Positions 35,265 to 44,577 are shown, numbered from the stretch's first letter. The stretch: 64,000 bases of DNA from Arthrobacter sp. UKPF54-2 (GCF_007858535.1 NZ_CP040174.1:1550001-1614000), one strand, 5' to 3'. The notes: generated by a model not told the origin, from the letters alone. Translations and numbers: made by a program.

Positions 35265-36710
35265 GTGACTAAGACCGCGCAGCGCACTGCTGCTCCCGTG
35301 GGCGACGCCCCCGGCAAACGTCCGCAGCGTACTGCCCCCCGGCGCCTTATCCTGCTGATGGCTGCGAGCGTGCTCGCCGTCCTGGCTCTGGTTTTCCTCG
35401 TGCTCGGCGGTGGCAACTTCCAGCCGGCGTCCGCCGCGAAACCGGAGGGGACCATGACCGCCGTCCAGATCATTCCCCTCGTCATCCTCGTCGTGATGTT
35501 TGTCGTCGCTACTAAGTGGCCGTTGAACATCGGCGTCATGGGGCTGGTCGCATCCTTCGGCGTCGGCTACTTCATGCTCGGCATGACCGACAAGGAGATG
35601 CTGGCGGAGTTCCCCGCCAGCATTGTCCTGACCATCATCGGGGTGACCTATTTCTTCAGCATGGCCCAGCGGAACGGCACCATCGACATCATCGTGCAAT
35701 CCTGCGTGCGCCTCGTCAGGGGCAAGACCATGCTCTTGCCGTGGGTGTTCTTCCTCATTGCTGCCGCGTTGACGTCGCTGGGTACTTTTTCTCCGGCCGC
35801 TGTCGCGCTGCTGGCACCGGCGGCCCTAGGTTTTGCCTACGAATCGCGCATCCATCCCGTGCTGATGGGCGCGTTCATCATCAACGGAGCCCATGCTGGC
35901 GGCTTTTCCCCGTTGTCCGTGGCCGGTGTGCTGGTACACGACGTCGCGCTGAAGAACGGCTTTCCTATTTCTCAGGGGGCACTCTTCACGGCGAGCTTCG
36001 CCCTCAACCTCATTCTCTCCGTCCTCACCATTGCCGTCTTCGCCCTCCTGGGAAGGCTGCGCGATGGTGAGGACGGCCAACATGCGGATCTCGACACAAC
36101 CCGTACGGCTCGTCCCCACGGCCAACAGATCCTTACCCTCGTGCTGATCGCCATCATTCTGGTGTGCACCCTTGGGTTCCACCTGCCGATCGGCTTTGTC
36201 GCCCTCTCCGCCGGACTCCTGCTGGCCTTGGTCAACATCAAGGAACAGCAGACATTCATCGGCGGCATCTCCTGGTCCACGGTCCTCCTCGTGGCCGGCA
36301 TGATCACCTATGTCTCGCTGCTCCAGCACGTGGGCGTCATCGACACGCTCGCCAAACAGGCCCTGGCCCTCGGCGCACCACTGCTGATCGCACTGGTGCT
36401 CTGCTACGTGATCGGCGTCGGATCAGCCTTCGCCTCCTCCACGGCACTGCTGACAGCGTTCATCCCCCTCGCCGGTCCCCTCCTGGCCAGCAGTTCGTTG
36501 AGTGCTTCCGGAACAGTCGCGGCACTGGCTATTGCTGCCACCGTCGTGGACGTCTCACCGTTCTCCACCGACGGAGCGCTGGTGGTCGCCAACGCCCGCG
36601 GCGACGACCGGCAGCGTGTCTACCGGCAGCTCATGGCCTACGCCGGGGCAGTTGTGCTGGTCGGCCCGGCGCTCGCCTGGGGACTGCTGGTACCGACCGG
36701 CATTATGTAA
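35265..36710 (+). CDS. MatC-like dicarboxylate carrier
   Basis: A 481-residue membrane protein with about 12 helices after a 30-residue polar N-terminus. The region MTAVQIIPLVILVVMFV onward, with TKWPLNIGVMGL and later SPFSTDGALVVANA, resembles the MatC_N/ArsB-NhaD-like carriers for malonate and other dicarboxylates. GTG start after AAGGAGGAGACC. It stands alone after the prpF operon and probably gives a second route for related organic acids. Confidence 0.75.
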   Translation: MTKTAQRTAAPVGDAPGKRPQRTAPRRLILLMAASVLAVLALVFLVLGGGNFQPASAAKPEGTMTAVQIIPLVILVVMFVVATKWPLNIGVMGLVASFGVGYFMLGMTDKEMLAEFPASIVLTIIGVTYFFSMAQRNGTIDIIVQSCVRLVRGKTMLLPWVFFLIAAALTSLGTFSPAAVALLAPAALGFAYESRIHPVLMGAFIINGAHAGGFSPLSVAGVLVHDVALKNGFPISQGALFTASFALNLILSVLTIAVFALLGRLRDGEDGQHADLDTTRTARPHGQQILTLVLIAIILVCTLGFHLPIGFVALSAGLLLALVNIKEQQTFIGGISWSTVLLVAGMITYVSLLQHVGVIDTLAKQALALGAPLLIALVLCYVIGVGSAFASSTALLTAFIPLAGPLLASSSLSASGTVAALAIAATVVDVSPFSTDGALVVANARGDDRQRVYRQLMAYAGAVVLVGPALAWGLLVPTGIM

Positions 36711-36750
36711 TCGTGCCCGCGGATCCCAGGTAGCCAAGGCGACCTGTCTC

Positions 36751-36893
36751 GTGGGCCCTGTGGGCACAACGGCGGCGGGCAGGACGACGCTGGTGAACCT
36801 TTTGATGCGCTTTTACGAGCTCGACGCCGGGTGGATCACGCTGGACGGCGTGGACGTCGCCGCGATGTCCCGGCACGAGCTGCGCTCCGCGAT
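36751..36893 (+). pseudogene. Fragment of an ABC-exporter ATPase domain
   Basis: An isolated piece matching the Walker A and following region of the exporter gene at 23058-25082. Over 36787-36884 versus 24471-24568 I count 92 of 98 identical bases by eye, and the reading frame stays open (TLVNLLMRFYELDAG...DGVDVAAMSRHELR). Walker A is broken: three extra residues and Lys changed to Arg (GPVGTTAAGRTT). No membrane domain, signature or Walker B follows, so it is non-functional debris of duplication, recombination or a lost paralogue. Confidence 0.75.
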
Positions 36894-36940
36894 AGGGGTC
36901 CCCGCCCGAGCTTGCGAGGGATGGGGAAATCGCGGAGCGC
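36882..36940. repeat. 12-bp perfect inverted repeat with inner stem
   Basis: Arms 36882-36893 and 36929-36940 are perfectly complementary. An inner stem pairs TCCCC (36899-36903) and CCC (36905-36907) with GGG (36918-36920) and GGGGA (36923-36927). It sits at the end of the ABC fragment, 42 bases before the MoxR start. REP-like element or terminator. Confidence 0.5.
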
Positions 36941-36982
36941 TAGGGGGTGCCATGGTCCGGAGGCGAGGTCTACGGTGGAGGA

Positions 36983-38371
36983 GTGAGTGATCGCCCCGAA
37001 ATCTTCACTGTTGGTGAACTGCGTGCCTCCGGCCACGTCCACAAGGACCTGCGCCGCGAAATCCGCGACAACCTGCTCGCCGCGCTCGCCGCCGGCCGCG
37101 ACCCTTGGCCCGGGATGTTCGGCTTCAGCCGCACCGTCCTGCCACAGCTGGAACGCGCCCTCCTCGCCGGGCACGACGTCGTCCTGCTCGGCGAACGCGG
37201 GCAGGGCAAGACCCGGCTGCTGCGCACCCTGGCCGGGCTGCTGGACGAATGGTCGCCGGTGATCGAGGACTCGGAACTGAACGAACACCCCTACGAACCC
37301 CTCACCGAGCACTCCCGCGCTCTGGCCCTCACCGAGGGGGACCGGCTGCGGGTGGCGTGGCGGCACCGCTCCGAACGGTACGTTGAGAAGCTCGCGACGC
37401 CGGACACCTCCGTCGCGGACCTGATCGGCGACGTCGACCCGATGCGGGTGGCCGAGGGCCGCCGCCTGGGCGACCCGGAAACCATCCACTACGGTCTGGT
37501 CCCGCGCTCCAACCGCGGCATCATCGCCATCAACGAACTCCCCGACCTCGCCGAGCGGATCCAGGTGTCCATGCTCAACGTGATGGAGGAACGCGACATC
37601 CAGATCCGCGGCTACGTGCTGCGGCTGCCGCTGGACGTCCTGGTGGTCGCCTCCGCCAACCCGGAGGACTACACGAACCGCGGCAGGATCATCACCCCGC
37701 TGCGGGACCGCTTCGGCGCCGAGATCCGCACCCACTACCCGATCGAGCTCGACGACGAGGTGGCCGTCATCCGGCAGGAAGGCCACCTGGTGGCCGGCGT
37801 CCCGCCCGTCATCCTCGAGATCCTGGCCCGCTACACCCGGGCACTGCGGCAGTCCCCGGCGATCAACCAGACCTCCGGGGTGTCCGCCCGGTTCGCCATC
37901 GCCGGCGCCGAAACCGTCGCCGCGGCCGCCCTGCGCCGCGCCAGTGTGCGCGGCGAGGACCAGGCCGTGGCCCGGATCATCGACCTCGACGCCGCCGTCG
38001 AAGTCCTCGCCGGAAAGATCGAGTTCGAATCCGGCGAGGAGGGCCGGGAACAGGACATCCTGGACCACCTGCTGCGGATGGCCACCGCCGAAGCCGTGCG
38101 GGCGCACTTCCACGGCCTCGACATGGGGGACCTCGTCGCCGCCCTGGACGGCCACACCACGGTCACCACCGGCGAGCTGGTCACGGCGCGGGAGTTCCTC
38201 GACAACCTTCCGTCACTCAACGGATCCAGCCTCTACGACGACATCGGCGCGCGCCTGGGCGCGGACAACGACGGGCAGCGCGCCGCCGCCGTCGAACTGG
38301 CCCTGGAAGGCCTCTACCTCGCCCGGCGGATCTCCAAGGACTCCGACGACGAGGCAACCGTCTACGGGTAA
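36983..38371 (+). CDS. MoxR-type AAA+ ATPase
   Basis: A 462-residue ATPase. Walker A GERGQGKT at 70-77, then RGIIAINELPDLAERIQVSMLNVMEERDIQIRG with the Walker B-like acidic residues, sensor 1 in VVASANPED and arginine finger in LRDRFG. The C-terminal half is a magnesium-chelatase-like lid. I use the GTG at 36983, although GGAGGA abuts it directly; a TACGGT -10-like box seven bases upstream suggests a leaderless transcript. It pairs with the VWA protein immediately downstream, the usual MoxR-VWA chaperone arrangement. Target unknown. Confidence 0.85.
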   Translation: MSDRPEIFTVGELRASGHVHKDLRREIRDNLLAALAAGRDPWPGMFGFSRTVLPQLERALLAGHDVVLLGERGQGKTRLLRTLAGLLDEWSPVIEDSELNEHPYEPLTEHSRALALTEGDRLRVAWRHRSERYVEKLATPDTSVADLIGDVDPMRVAEGRRLGDPETIHYGLVPRSNRGIIAINELPDLAERIQVSMLNVMEERDIQIRGYVLRLPLDVLVVASANPEDYTNRGRIITPLRDRFGAEIRTHYPIELDDEVAVIRQEGHLVAGVPPVILEILARYTRALRQSPAINQTSGVSARFAIAGAETVAAAALRRASVRGEDQAVARIIDLDAAVEVLAGKIEFESGEEGREQDILDHLLRMATAEAVRAHFHGLDMGDLVAALDGHTTVTTGELVTAREFLDNLPSLNGSSLYDDIGARLGADNDGQRAAAVELALEGLYLARRISKDSDDEATVYG

Positions 38372-38395
38372 CGCAGCCAAGGCTAAGGAGGGCCC

Positions 38396-40399
38396 ATGAC
38401 CGCTCACCACCGGTCCCGCTACAGCCGCTACGCTGGCGGGCCCGATCCGCTCGCCCCGCCGGTGGACCTGGCGGAAGCGCTGGACGCCGTCGCCGAAGAC
38501 GTGATGGCCGGCTACTCTCCCCGGCACGCCCTTCAGGAATACCTGCGCCGCGGCGGCCGGAACCGGGAAGGGCTCGACGACCTCGCCGGCCGCGTCCAGC
38601 AGCGGCGCAAGGACCTGCTGGGCCAGCACAAACTGGACGGCACGCTCAACGAGGTGCAGAAACTGCTGGAGACCGCGGTGCTGGAGGAACGCAAACAGCT
38701 GGCCCGCGACGTGCGGATGGACGACACGGACCGCGCCTTCCGCGAGATGCAGCTGCAGAACCTGCCCAAATCCACGGCGGCGGCGGTCAACGAACTCGCC
38801 TCCTACGACTGGCAGTCCAGCACCGCCCGCGAGGCCTACGAGCAGATCAAGGACCTGCTGGGCCGCGAGATCCTAGACCAGCGGTTCGCCGGGATGAAGG
38901 AGGCGCTCGAGGGCGCCACGGAGGAAGACCGCGCGGCGGTGGCCGAGATGCTGGCCGACCTCAACGAACTGCTCGACAAGCACCGCCGCGGCGAGGATAC
39001 CGACGCGGACTTCCGGGACTTCATGGCCAAACATGGCCAGTTTTTCCCGGAGAACCCGCAGTCCGTCGAGGAACTGATCGACGCGCTCGCCCAGCGCGCG
39101 GCTGCCGCCCAGCGGCTAATGCAGTCCATGTCCGCCGAGCAGCGCGAGGAACTGATGCGGCTTTCCGCCCAGGCGTTCGGCTCGCCGGAGCTTATGGCAC
39201 AGCTGGGCCAACTCGATGCCAACCTGCAGGCGCTGCGCCCGGGGGAGGACTGGTCCGGCTCCGAACGCTTCGAGGGCGAGGAAGGGCTGGGGCTCGGCGA
39301 CGGCACCGGTGTGCTGCAGGACCTTGCCGAGCTGGACGAACTCGCCGAACAGCTCTCGCAGTCCTACAACGGCTCGCGCCTGGACGACGTGGACCTGGAC
39401 GCCCTCGCCCGCCAGCTGGGACAGGACGCCGCGGTGTCCGCCCGCACCCTGGCGGAGATCGAGCGGGCCATGCACGACGGCGGCTTCCTGCAGCGCGGCG
39501 CCGACGGCGACCTCAAGCTCTCCCCGCAGGCCATGCGGCGGCTGGGCCGGTCGCTGTTGCGCGACACCGCGAAGCAACTCTCCGGCCGGCAGGGCCGCCG
39601 GGACACGCGCGTTGCCGGGGCGGCGGGGGAGCAGACCGGCTCCAGCCGGCCGTGGGAGTTCGGCGACGCCGAACCGTGGGACGTCACCCGGACCATCACC
39701 AACGCGATCCGCCGCACCATCGCCGACGGCGGCGACCCGCGCCACGGCCTGCACCTGGCCGTGGACGACATCGAAGTCACCGAAACCGAGGCGCGCACGC
39801 AGGCCGCCGTCGCACTCCTGGTGGATGTCTCCTTCTCGATGGCCGCCGAGGGGCGCTGGGTGCCGATGAAACGCACCGCGCTGGCCCTGCACCACCTCGT
39901 GTCCACCAAGTTCCGCGGCGACCGGCTGCAGCTGATCAGCTTCGGCCGCTACGCGCAGACCATCGACATCGGCGAGCTCACGGCCCTGCCGGCGTTCCGG
40001 GAACAGGGCACCAACCTGCACCATGGGCTGCTGCTGGCCGGCCGGTTCTTCCGCCAGCACCCGTCCATGCAGCCGGTCCTGCTGGTGGTGACCGACGGCG
40101 AACCCACCGCGCACCTGGAAGCCGACGGCGAATCGTGGTTCTCGTATCCGCCGGACCCGGAGACCATCCGCGTCACCGTCGCCGAGCTGGACCGGCTGGG
40201 CCGCGCCGGCACCCAGGCCACGTTCTTCCGGCTCGGCAATGACCCCGGCCTGGAACGGTTCGTCGCCCGGATGGCCCGCCGGATCGATGGCCGGGTGGTG
40301 GCGCCAGACACCGGGGACTTGGGCGCCGCCGTCGTCGGCGAGTACCTCCGCGCGCACTTCCGCGGCCGGGCGTACGGGGATGAGGACTGGGCGACCTAG
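38396..40399 (+). CDS. VWA-domain protein, MoxR partner
   Basis: 667 residues. The long N-terminal part (about 1-450) is charged and helical, with repeated EEL/DELAE stretches. The C-terminal von Willebrand A domain carries the MIDAS motif DVSFS at 477-481 and later TDGEPTAH. AAGGAGG precedes the ATG. In MoxR-VWA pairs the VWA protein links the ATPase to its substrate, often a metal-dependent complex; the substrate here is not indicated. Cytoplasmic (no signal peptide). Confidence 0.85.
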   Translation: MTAHHRSRYSRYAGGPDPLAPPVDLAEALDAVAEDVMAGYSPRHALQEYLRRGGRNREGLDDLAGRVQQRRKDLLGQHKLDGTLNEVQKLLETAVLEERKQLARDVRMDDTDRAFREMQLQNLPKSTAAAVNELASYDWQSSTAREAYEQIKDLLGREILDQRFAGMKEALEGATEEDRAAVAEMLADLNELLDKHRRGEDTDADFRDFMAKHGQFFPENPQSVEELIDALAQRAAAAQRLMQSMSAEQREELMRLSAQAFGSPELMAQLGQLDANLQALRPGEDWSGSERFEGEEGLGLGDGTGVLQDLAELDELAEQLSQSYNGSRLDDVDLDALARQLGQDAAVSARTLAEIERAMHDGGFLQRGADGDLKLSPQAMRRLGRSLLRDTAKQLSGRQGRRDTRVAGAAGEQTGSSRPWEFGDAEPWDVTRTITNAIRRTIADGGDPRHGLHLAVDDIEVTETEARTQAAVALLVDVSFSMAAEGRWVPMKRTALALHHLVSTKFRGDRLQLISFGRYAQTIDIGELTALPAFREQGTNLHHGLLLAGRFFRQHPSMQPVLLVVTDGEPTAHLEADGESWFSYPPDPETIRVTVAELDRLGRAGTQATFFRLGNDPGLERFVARMARRIDGRVVAPDTGDLGAAVVGEYLRAHFRGRAYGDEDWAT

Positions 40400-40474
40400 A
40401 ATTCTGTTCGACGCCGATATTCAAGGGCGCTGGTTCTCAAGGACACGGATTTATCGAAACTGGAAAGGGCCGGA

Positions 40475-41359
40475 ATGGCGCGAATGCCGCCAGCCCCGCT
40501 GGAACCGGATGACGCCGTCGTCCAGTTCCTCGTCAAGGACCAGCGGCCCGATCTCGCAGACCGTCCTCTGGTGCGGCTCACGAATGGCTGGGACAACGCG
40601 ACCTTCCGGCTCGGCGACGAGCTCGCTGTCCGGCTGCCGCGCAGGGCAGAGGCCGTGCCGCTGATTCTCCATGAGCAGCGCTATCTTCCCGGCATTGCCC
40701 GCCGCTCCCCGGTGGCGCTTCCCGTTCCCGTTCATGCCGGCCGGCCGACGTCTGACTTTCCCTACCCGTGGAGCATCGTTCGGTGGGTCCCCGGAACCGG
40801 TGCGGCCGACGTCGGCCCCGCAGGCCGCGGGCCAGCCGCTGAAGGCCTGGCCGATTTCCTCCTGGCCCTGCACGTGCCTGCCGACACCGGCGTCCCCGTG
40901 AATCCTTTCCGCGGCGTGCCGCTGCCGGACCGTGGCGCTGCAGTGGTGGAACGGCTCCGGGACCGCGGACGCTACCCGCAGGCGGCGGCGCTGAGGGCGG
41001 TGTGGGCGCGGGCGTGTGCCGCCCAGGCCTGGGACGGTCCGCCGATGATGCTCCATGGGGACCTTCACCCGGGCAACATCCTGCTGGCGGACGACGGCTC
41101 GCTGGCCGGCGTCATCGATTTCGGCGACGTCGGGGCAGGGGACCCGGCCGTCGATCTTGCGGTGGGATGGCTGATGTTCGACGCCGGCGCCCGCCAGCGC
41201 TTTATGGACGCCTTGGGCCCAGCAGTGGACGGGGACACCTGGCTGAGGGCCCGGGGCTGGGCCCTCATCCTGTCCACCGCCCTGCTGAGCAACTCCGACG
41301 ACAACCCCCGGATGCTCTCCGTGGGGGAGTTCGGGATCAGGCAGATCCTGGAAGGCTGA
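40475..41359 (+). CDS. Aminoglycoside phosphotransferase-family protein
   Basis: A 294-residue APH-fold kinase with a canonical catalytic loop HGDLHPGN and metal-binding VIDFGDVGAGDPAVDLA. This classic motif differs from the Gln-ending loops of the kinases at 455-2826. The N-terminus has VRLTNGWDNATFRLGDELAVRLPRR, the P-loop-like and Lys region of the family. Most such actinobacterial proteins are uncharacterised. Not clearly linked to its neighbours. Confidence 0.85.
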   Translation: MARMPPAPLEPDDAVVQFLVKDQRPDLADRPLVRLTNGWDNATFRLGDELAVRLPRRAEAVPLILHEQRYLPGIARRSPVALPVPVHAGRPTSDFPYPWSIVRWVPGTGAADVGPAGRGPAAEGLADFLLALHVPADTGVPVNPFRGVPLPDRGAAVVERLRDRGRYPQAAALRAVWARACAAQAWDGPPMMLHGDLHPGNILLADDGSLAGVIDFGDVGAGDPAVDLAVGWLMFDAGARQRFMDALGPAVDGDTWLRARGWALILSTALLSNSDDNPRMLSVGEFGIRQILEG

Positions 41360-41418
41360 AGTTGCCTGCAACCCTGACGCCAACGTTAAATGTCGGTGGC
41401 TCCTGCCATGCTGTGGGT

Positions 41419-42702
41419 ATGGAAGGCGGAGCAGTTGCGCAGACGTTGGAAGCCATGGAGGCTTCCCTTGCCAGGCTGGCTGCTTTTGCCGGTCGCGGAG
41501 CCCGGAACGCGGCCTCGACGGGCGCCGACCCTCTTCGGGACGAAGCCGACGCGTGCTTGGACGGTATGGCCGAGGTGGCCAGCATGGAAGCCAGGCTGGC
41601 CGGGTTGAAAGTCCACTTCGCCGCCGGATATGCCGGCGCTGCCGCCGCTATGGCCGGCGCAGCCGCTTCGCCGCAGGCGCGCATGGCCCAGGAAATGGCG
41701 GTGACTGCAGAGGTGGCCTGCGTGCTGACCGTGAGTGAACGATCGGCGGCGGCGCTCCTGTCCGAGTCAACCACCCTGACCACCCGGTTGCCCCGGACGC
41801 TGTCCGCGCTGCAGGCAGGAAGCATATCCTGGCAACACGCGCGGGTGATGTGTGACGAAACGTCCGGTCTGGACCCCGCTGCGGCGGCTGCGTTGGAGGC
41901 TCATTTCCTGGACCCCGAAGCTGCCGTGGCCGCGCGTGGCTGCCCGGCGGGGGAGTTGGTGCCGGGAAGGTTCCGGGCCAAAGCGCGCCGATGGCGTGAG
42001 GTGCATCATCCTGAAAGCATCGAAGCACGCCACCGCAAAGGTGCCGAGGACCGTCGGCTGGAATACACGCCGGACCGCGACGGCATGGCCTGGCTCTCGG
42101 CCTATCTGACTGCGGATGCGGCGGTGGGTGTGTGGTCCCGGGCCACGGAAGCGGCGCGTGCCCTGCAGGGGCCGGATGAATCCCGGACCCTGACGCAGCT
42201 CCGTGCGGACGTTGCCGCTGACTGGCTGCTGGCGGGGGTGGTGGAAGGAACTCCGTCACCCAAGGCACAGGTCCTGGTGACCGTGCCGGTGCTGTCTCTT
42301 CTAGGCGCCGTGACGGAACCGGCCACGCTGGATGGGTACGGTCCCGTTCCCCCGTCCATGGCCCGCCGGCTGGTGGGGGATGGTGCCAGATCATTCCTCC
42401 GTGTGCTCACCGATCCGCGCAGCGGAGCGCCGCTGGAGATCGGCCGGACCAGCTACAGGGTTCCGAAGGCGATGCGCCAATGGTTGCGGCTACGGGACGG
42501 CCGGTGTCGGTCCTACGCCAGCGAAGGTCAGGACTGGGAACCACCCCGCTGGCCGCAGGGTCTCGGCGATGAGGGTGAGGGCTGGGAGTTGGAGCCGCCC
42601 GACTGGCCCGACGACGTTGACGGCGCCGTCGGACCCGGGGAGACCGGGCCACCATTGCCCGTGGATCCCCTTCCGGACTGGGAACAGTTCATCGCGGCGT
42701 AG
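41419..42702 (+). CDS. DUF222 (13E12-type) protein with missing HNH core
   Basis: 427 residues. The DUF222 region occupies about residues 1-330 (e.g. QAGSISWQHARVMCDE, LTAD and LRADVAADWLLAG). Family members then carry an HNH nuclease: a GRC-PFPGC zinc knuckle, DHL and H-N-H residues, followed by a tail of the form SEHQDWEPP. Here GRC is followed directly by RSYASEGQDWEPP (near base 42507), so the nuclease core seems removed by an in-frame deletion. The acidic tail is intact. Probably without nuclease activity. Confidence 0.78.
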   Translation: MEGGAVAQTLEAMEASLARLAAFAGRGARNAASTGADPLRDEADACLDGMAEVASMEARLAGLKVHFAAGYAGAAAAMAGAAASPQARMAQEMAVTAEVACVLTVSERSAAALLSESTTLTTRLPRTLSALQAGSISWQHARVMCDETSGLDPAAAAALEAHFLDPEAAVAARGCPAGELVPGRFRAKARRWREVHHPESIEARHRKGAEDRRLEYTPDRDGMAWLSAYLTADAAVGVWSRATEAARALQGPDESRTLTQLRADVAADWLLAGVVEGTPSPKAQVLVTVPVLSLLGAVTEPATLDGYGPVPPSMARRLVGDGARSFLRVLTDPRSGAPLEIGRTSYRVPKAMRQWLRLRDGRCRSYASEGQDWEPPRWPQGLGDEGEGWELEPPDWPDDVDGAVGPGETGPPLPVDPLPDWEQFIAA

Positions 42703-42841
42703 GATCGGCGCTCTCACAGATGGACGCTGTTCCGGGGGCTGCGCATGACGACGACGTGGGCGTGGCATCGGGAAGTTGGCGTGCGCGTTGTGAGAATGGC
42801 CGTTCGCGGCAGTAACCCACTGACGGGCCGCTGCCATATCC

Positions 42842-42868
42842 TGTCGAATCGGGGCAGAGTTGTTCGTA
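42842..42868 (+). promoter_or_regulatory. Putative ECF42-dependent promoter
   Basis: TGTCGA at 42842-42847, 17 bases, then a CGT-containing -10 at 42865-42867, 58 bases before the first DGPF gene. As I recall the published ECF42 promoter, it has TGTCGA at -35 and a CGA/CGT-type -10. The gap 42703-42925 shows no other feature. Confidence 0.55.
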
Positions 42869-42925
42869 GTAGAGGTGAGCGAGCTCCCAGACAGGGCGCC
42901 CCCAAACCTGAGGAGATGACTCGAA

Positions 42926-43249
42926 ATGCAGTATTTGCTGTCCGTGATCAACGACAAGCTTGAGCTCTCGCCGTCGGAGGAGATGGCGACCATTGACGAG
43001 TTCAACGACCAGCTCCAGGCCGACGGCCACTGGGTCTTCGCCGGCGGCCTCGGCTTTCCCAACACGGCCACCGTCATCGACAACCGTGGCGAGTCCCCGG
43101 TGGTGACCGACGGGCCGTTCGTGGAGTCGAAGGAGTTTCTGGCCGGGTTCTGGATCATCAACGCCCCCGACCTCGACGTCGCGCTCAAGCTGGCCGCCGA
43201 GGGCTCGAAGGCCTGCAACCGGAAAATCGAGGTGCGGCCGTTCCTGTGA
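42926..43249 (+). CDS. YCII/DGPF-domain protein
   Basis: A 107-residue YCII-related protein with the DGPF motif (VVTDGPFVESKEFLAGFWII). Proteins of this family are regularly encoded beside ECF42 sigma factors; their biochemical role is unsettled. Its stop overlaps the sigma factor start as GTGA, so the two are translated together. Confidence 0.85.
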   Translation: MQYLLSVINDKLELSPSEEMATIDEFNDQLQADGHWVFAGGLGFPNTATVIDNRGESPVVTDGPFVESKEFLAGFWIINAPDLDVALKLAAEGSKACNRKIEVRPFL

Positions 43250-44490
43250 ACGCATCCGACGCCGGAGGCGCCGGGGGAGCGGTCAGCCAGGCCTACCGGG
43301 AGAACTGGGCCCGGGTGGTCGCCGCGCTGGCCCGCCGTTTCGGGGACCTTGACCTCGCGGAGGAGGCGGCGGCCGAGGCGTTCAGTACCGCCGTCGAACG
43401 CTGGCCGTCCGACGGCGTCCCTGCCAACCCGGGTGCCTGGCTGACCACCACGGCCAAGCGCAAGGCCATCGACCGGCTCCGGCGCGAGAACAAACGCGAC
43501 GGCAAACACCAGGAGGCCCAGTTGGTGTTCGACGACGAACCGGCCGAGCCGCTTGGCGCGGTCGAGGACGACCGGCTCCGGCTCATCTTCACCTGCTGCC
43601 ACCCGGCGCTCGCGTTGCCGGCCCGCGTGGCGCTGACCCTGCGGATGGTGGGAGGGCTGACCGTGCCGGAGATTGCCCGTGCCCTCCTGGTGCAGGAGAG
43701 CACCATGGGACAGCGGATCACCCGCGCGAAGGCCAAGATCAAGGCCGCACGGATCCCGTACCGGGTGCCGGCCGCAGAGGACCTCCCCGCGCGCGTCTTG
43801 GGTGTGCTCGCCGTGCTCTATCTGGTCTTCAATGAGGGCTACCTGGCGACGGGCCCGGACACCGGACCGGTCCGCTCCGAGCTGACGGCCGAGGCGATCC
43901 GGCTCACCCGCCTGCTCCGGACCCTGATGCCCCACGACGGCGAGGTGGTAGGCCTGCTGGCCCTGATGCTCCTCACCGAGGCCCGCAGCGCCGCCCGGAT
44001 CTCGGCAGGCGGCGAACTGGTGACCCTCGACGAGCAGGACCGGGGTGCCTGGGACGCGTCCCTGATTGCCGAGGGCCACCGCCTGGTGCGTGAACGTCTC
44101 GCCTCCGGACTGGCTCCGGGGCGGTACCAGCTCCTCGCGGCCATCAACGCCGTCCACACCTCGGCCCGCGACTTCCGCGACACCGACTGGTCCCAGATCG
44201 TCGCGCTCTACGACCAGCTGGCGGCCCTCGACCCGTCGCCGATTGTCGCGCTCAACCGGGCCGTGGCGGTGGGGGAGCTGGACGGGCCGCAGGTGGCGCT
44301 CGCCGCCGTCGACCGGCTGGAACCAGAGCTGGCCGGCTACCACGCCTACCACGCCACCCGCGCCGACTTGCTGCGGAGGTTGGGCCGCGCCACGGAGGCG
44401 CGTGCGGCGTATGGGAAAGCCATCGAATTGGCGGGCAACTCCGCCGAGGCGGCCACCCTGAAGCGCCGCCGGGACCAGTTGGGTTCCTGA
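43246..44490 (+). CDS. ECF42-type RNA polymerase sigma factor
   Basis: 414 residues, twice the normal ECF length. Sigma-2 (RENWARVVAALARRFGDLDLAEEAAAEAF, AWLTTTAKRKAIDRLRR) and sigma-4 (LTLRMVGGLTVPEIARALLVQESTMGQRITRAK) lie in the first 190 residues. The remaining 220 form a TPR-like helical extension (FNEGYLATG, LNRAVAVGELDGPQ, YHATRADLLRRLGR), the hallmark of ECF42. No anti-sigma factor is seen nearby; the extension is thought to control activity in this group. Confidence 0.9.
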   Translation: MNASDAGGAGGAVSQAYRENWARVVAALARRFGDLDLAEEAAAEAFSTAVERWPSDGVPANPGAWLTTTAKRKAIDRLRRENKRDGKHQEAQLVFDDEPAEPLGAVEDDRLRLIFTCCHPALALPARVALTLRMVGGLTVPEIARALLVQESTMGQRITRAKAKIKAARIPYRVPAAEDLPARVLGVLAVLYLVFNEGYLATGPDTGPVRSELTAEAIRLTRLLRTLMPHDGEVVGLLALMLLTEARSAARISAGGELVTLDEQDRGAWDASLIAEGHRLVRERLASGLAPGRYQLLAAINAVHTSARDFRDTDWSQIVALYDQLAALDPSPIVALNRAVAVGELDGPQVALAAVDRLEPELAGYHAYHATRADLLRRLGRATEARAAYGKAIELAGNSAEAATLKRRRDQLGS

Positions 44491-44577
44491 CCCGGGGCCC
44501 GCCCGGATCTTGCGCGGCACTGTGCGGTCCGCGAGGATGAACGCCATCCCCCCGAACTGCAAAGAAGGGTCCACCCG

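Noticed and set aside
36711..36982. Insertion sequence next to the ABC fragment
   Set aside because: No transposase, no terminal repeats pairing across the fragment and no target duplication could be seen; only one local hairpin is present.
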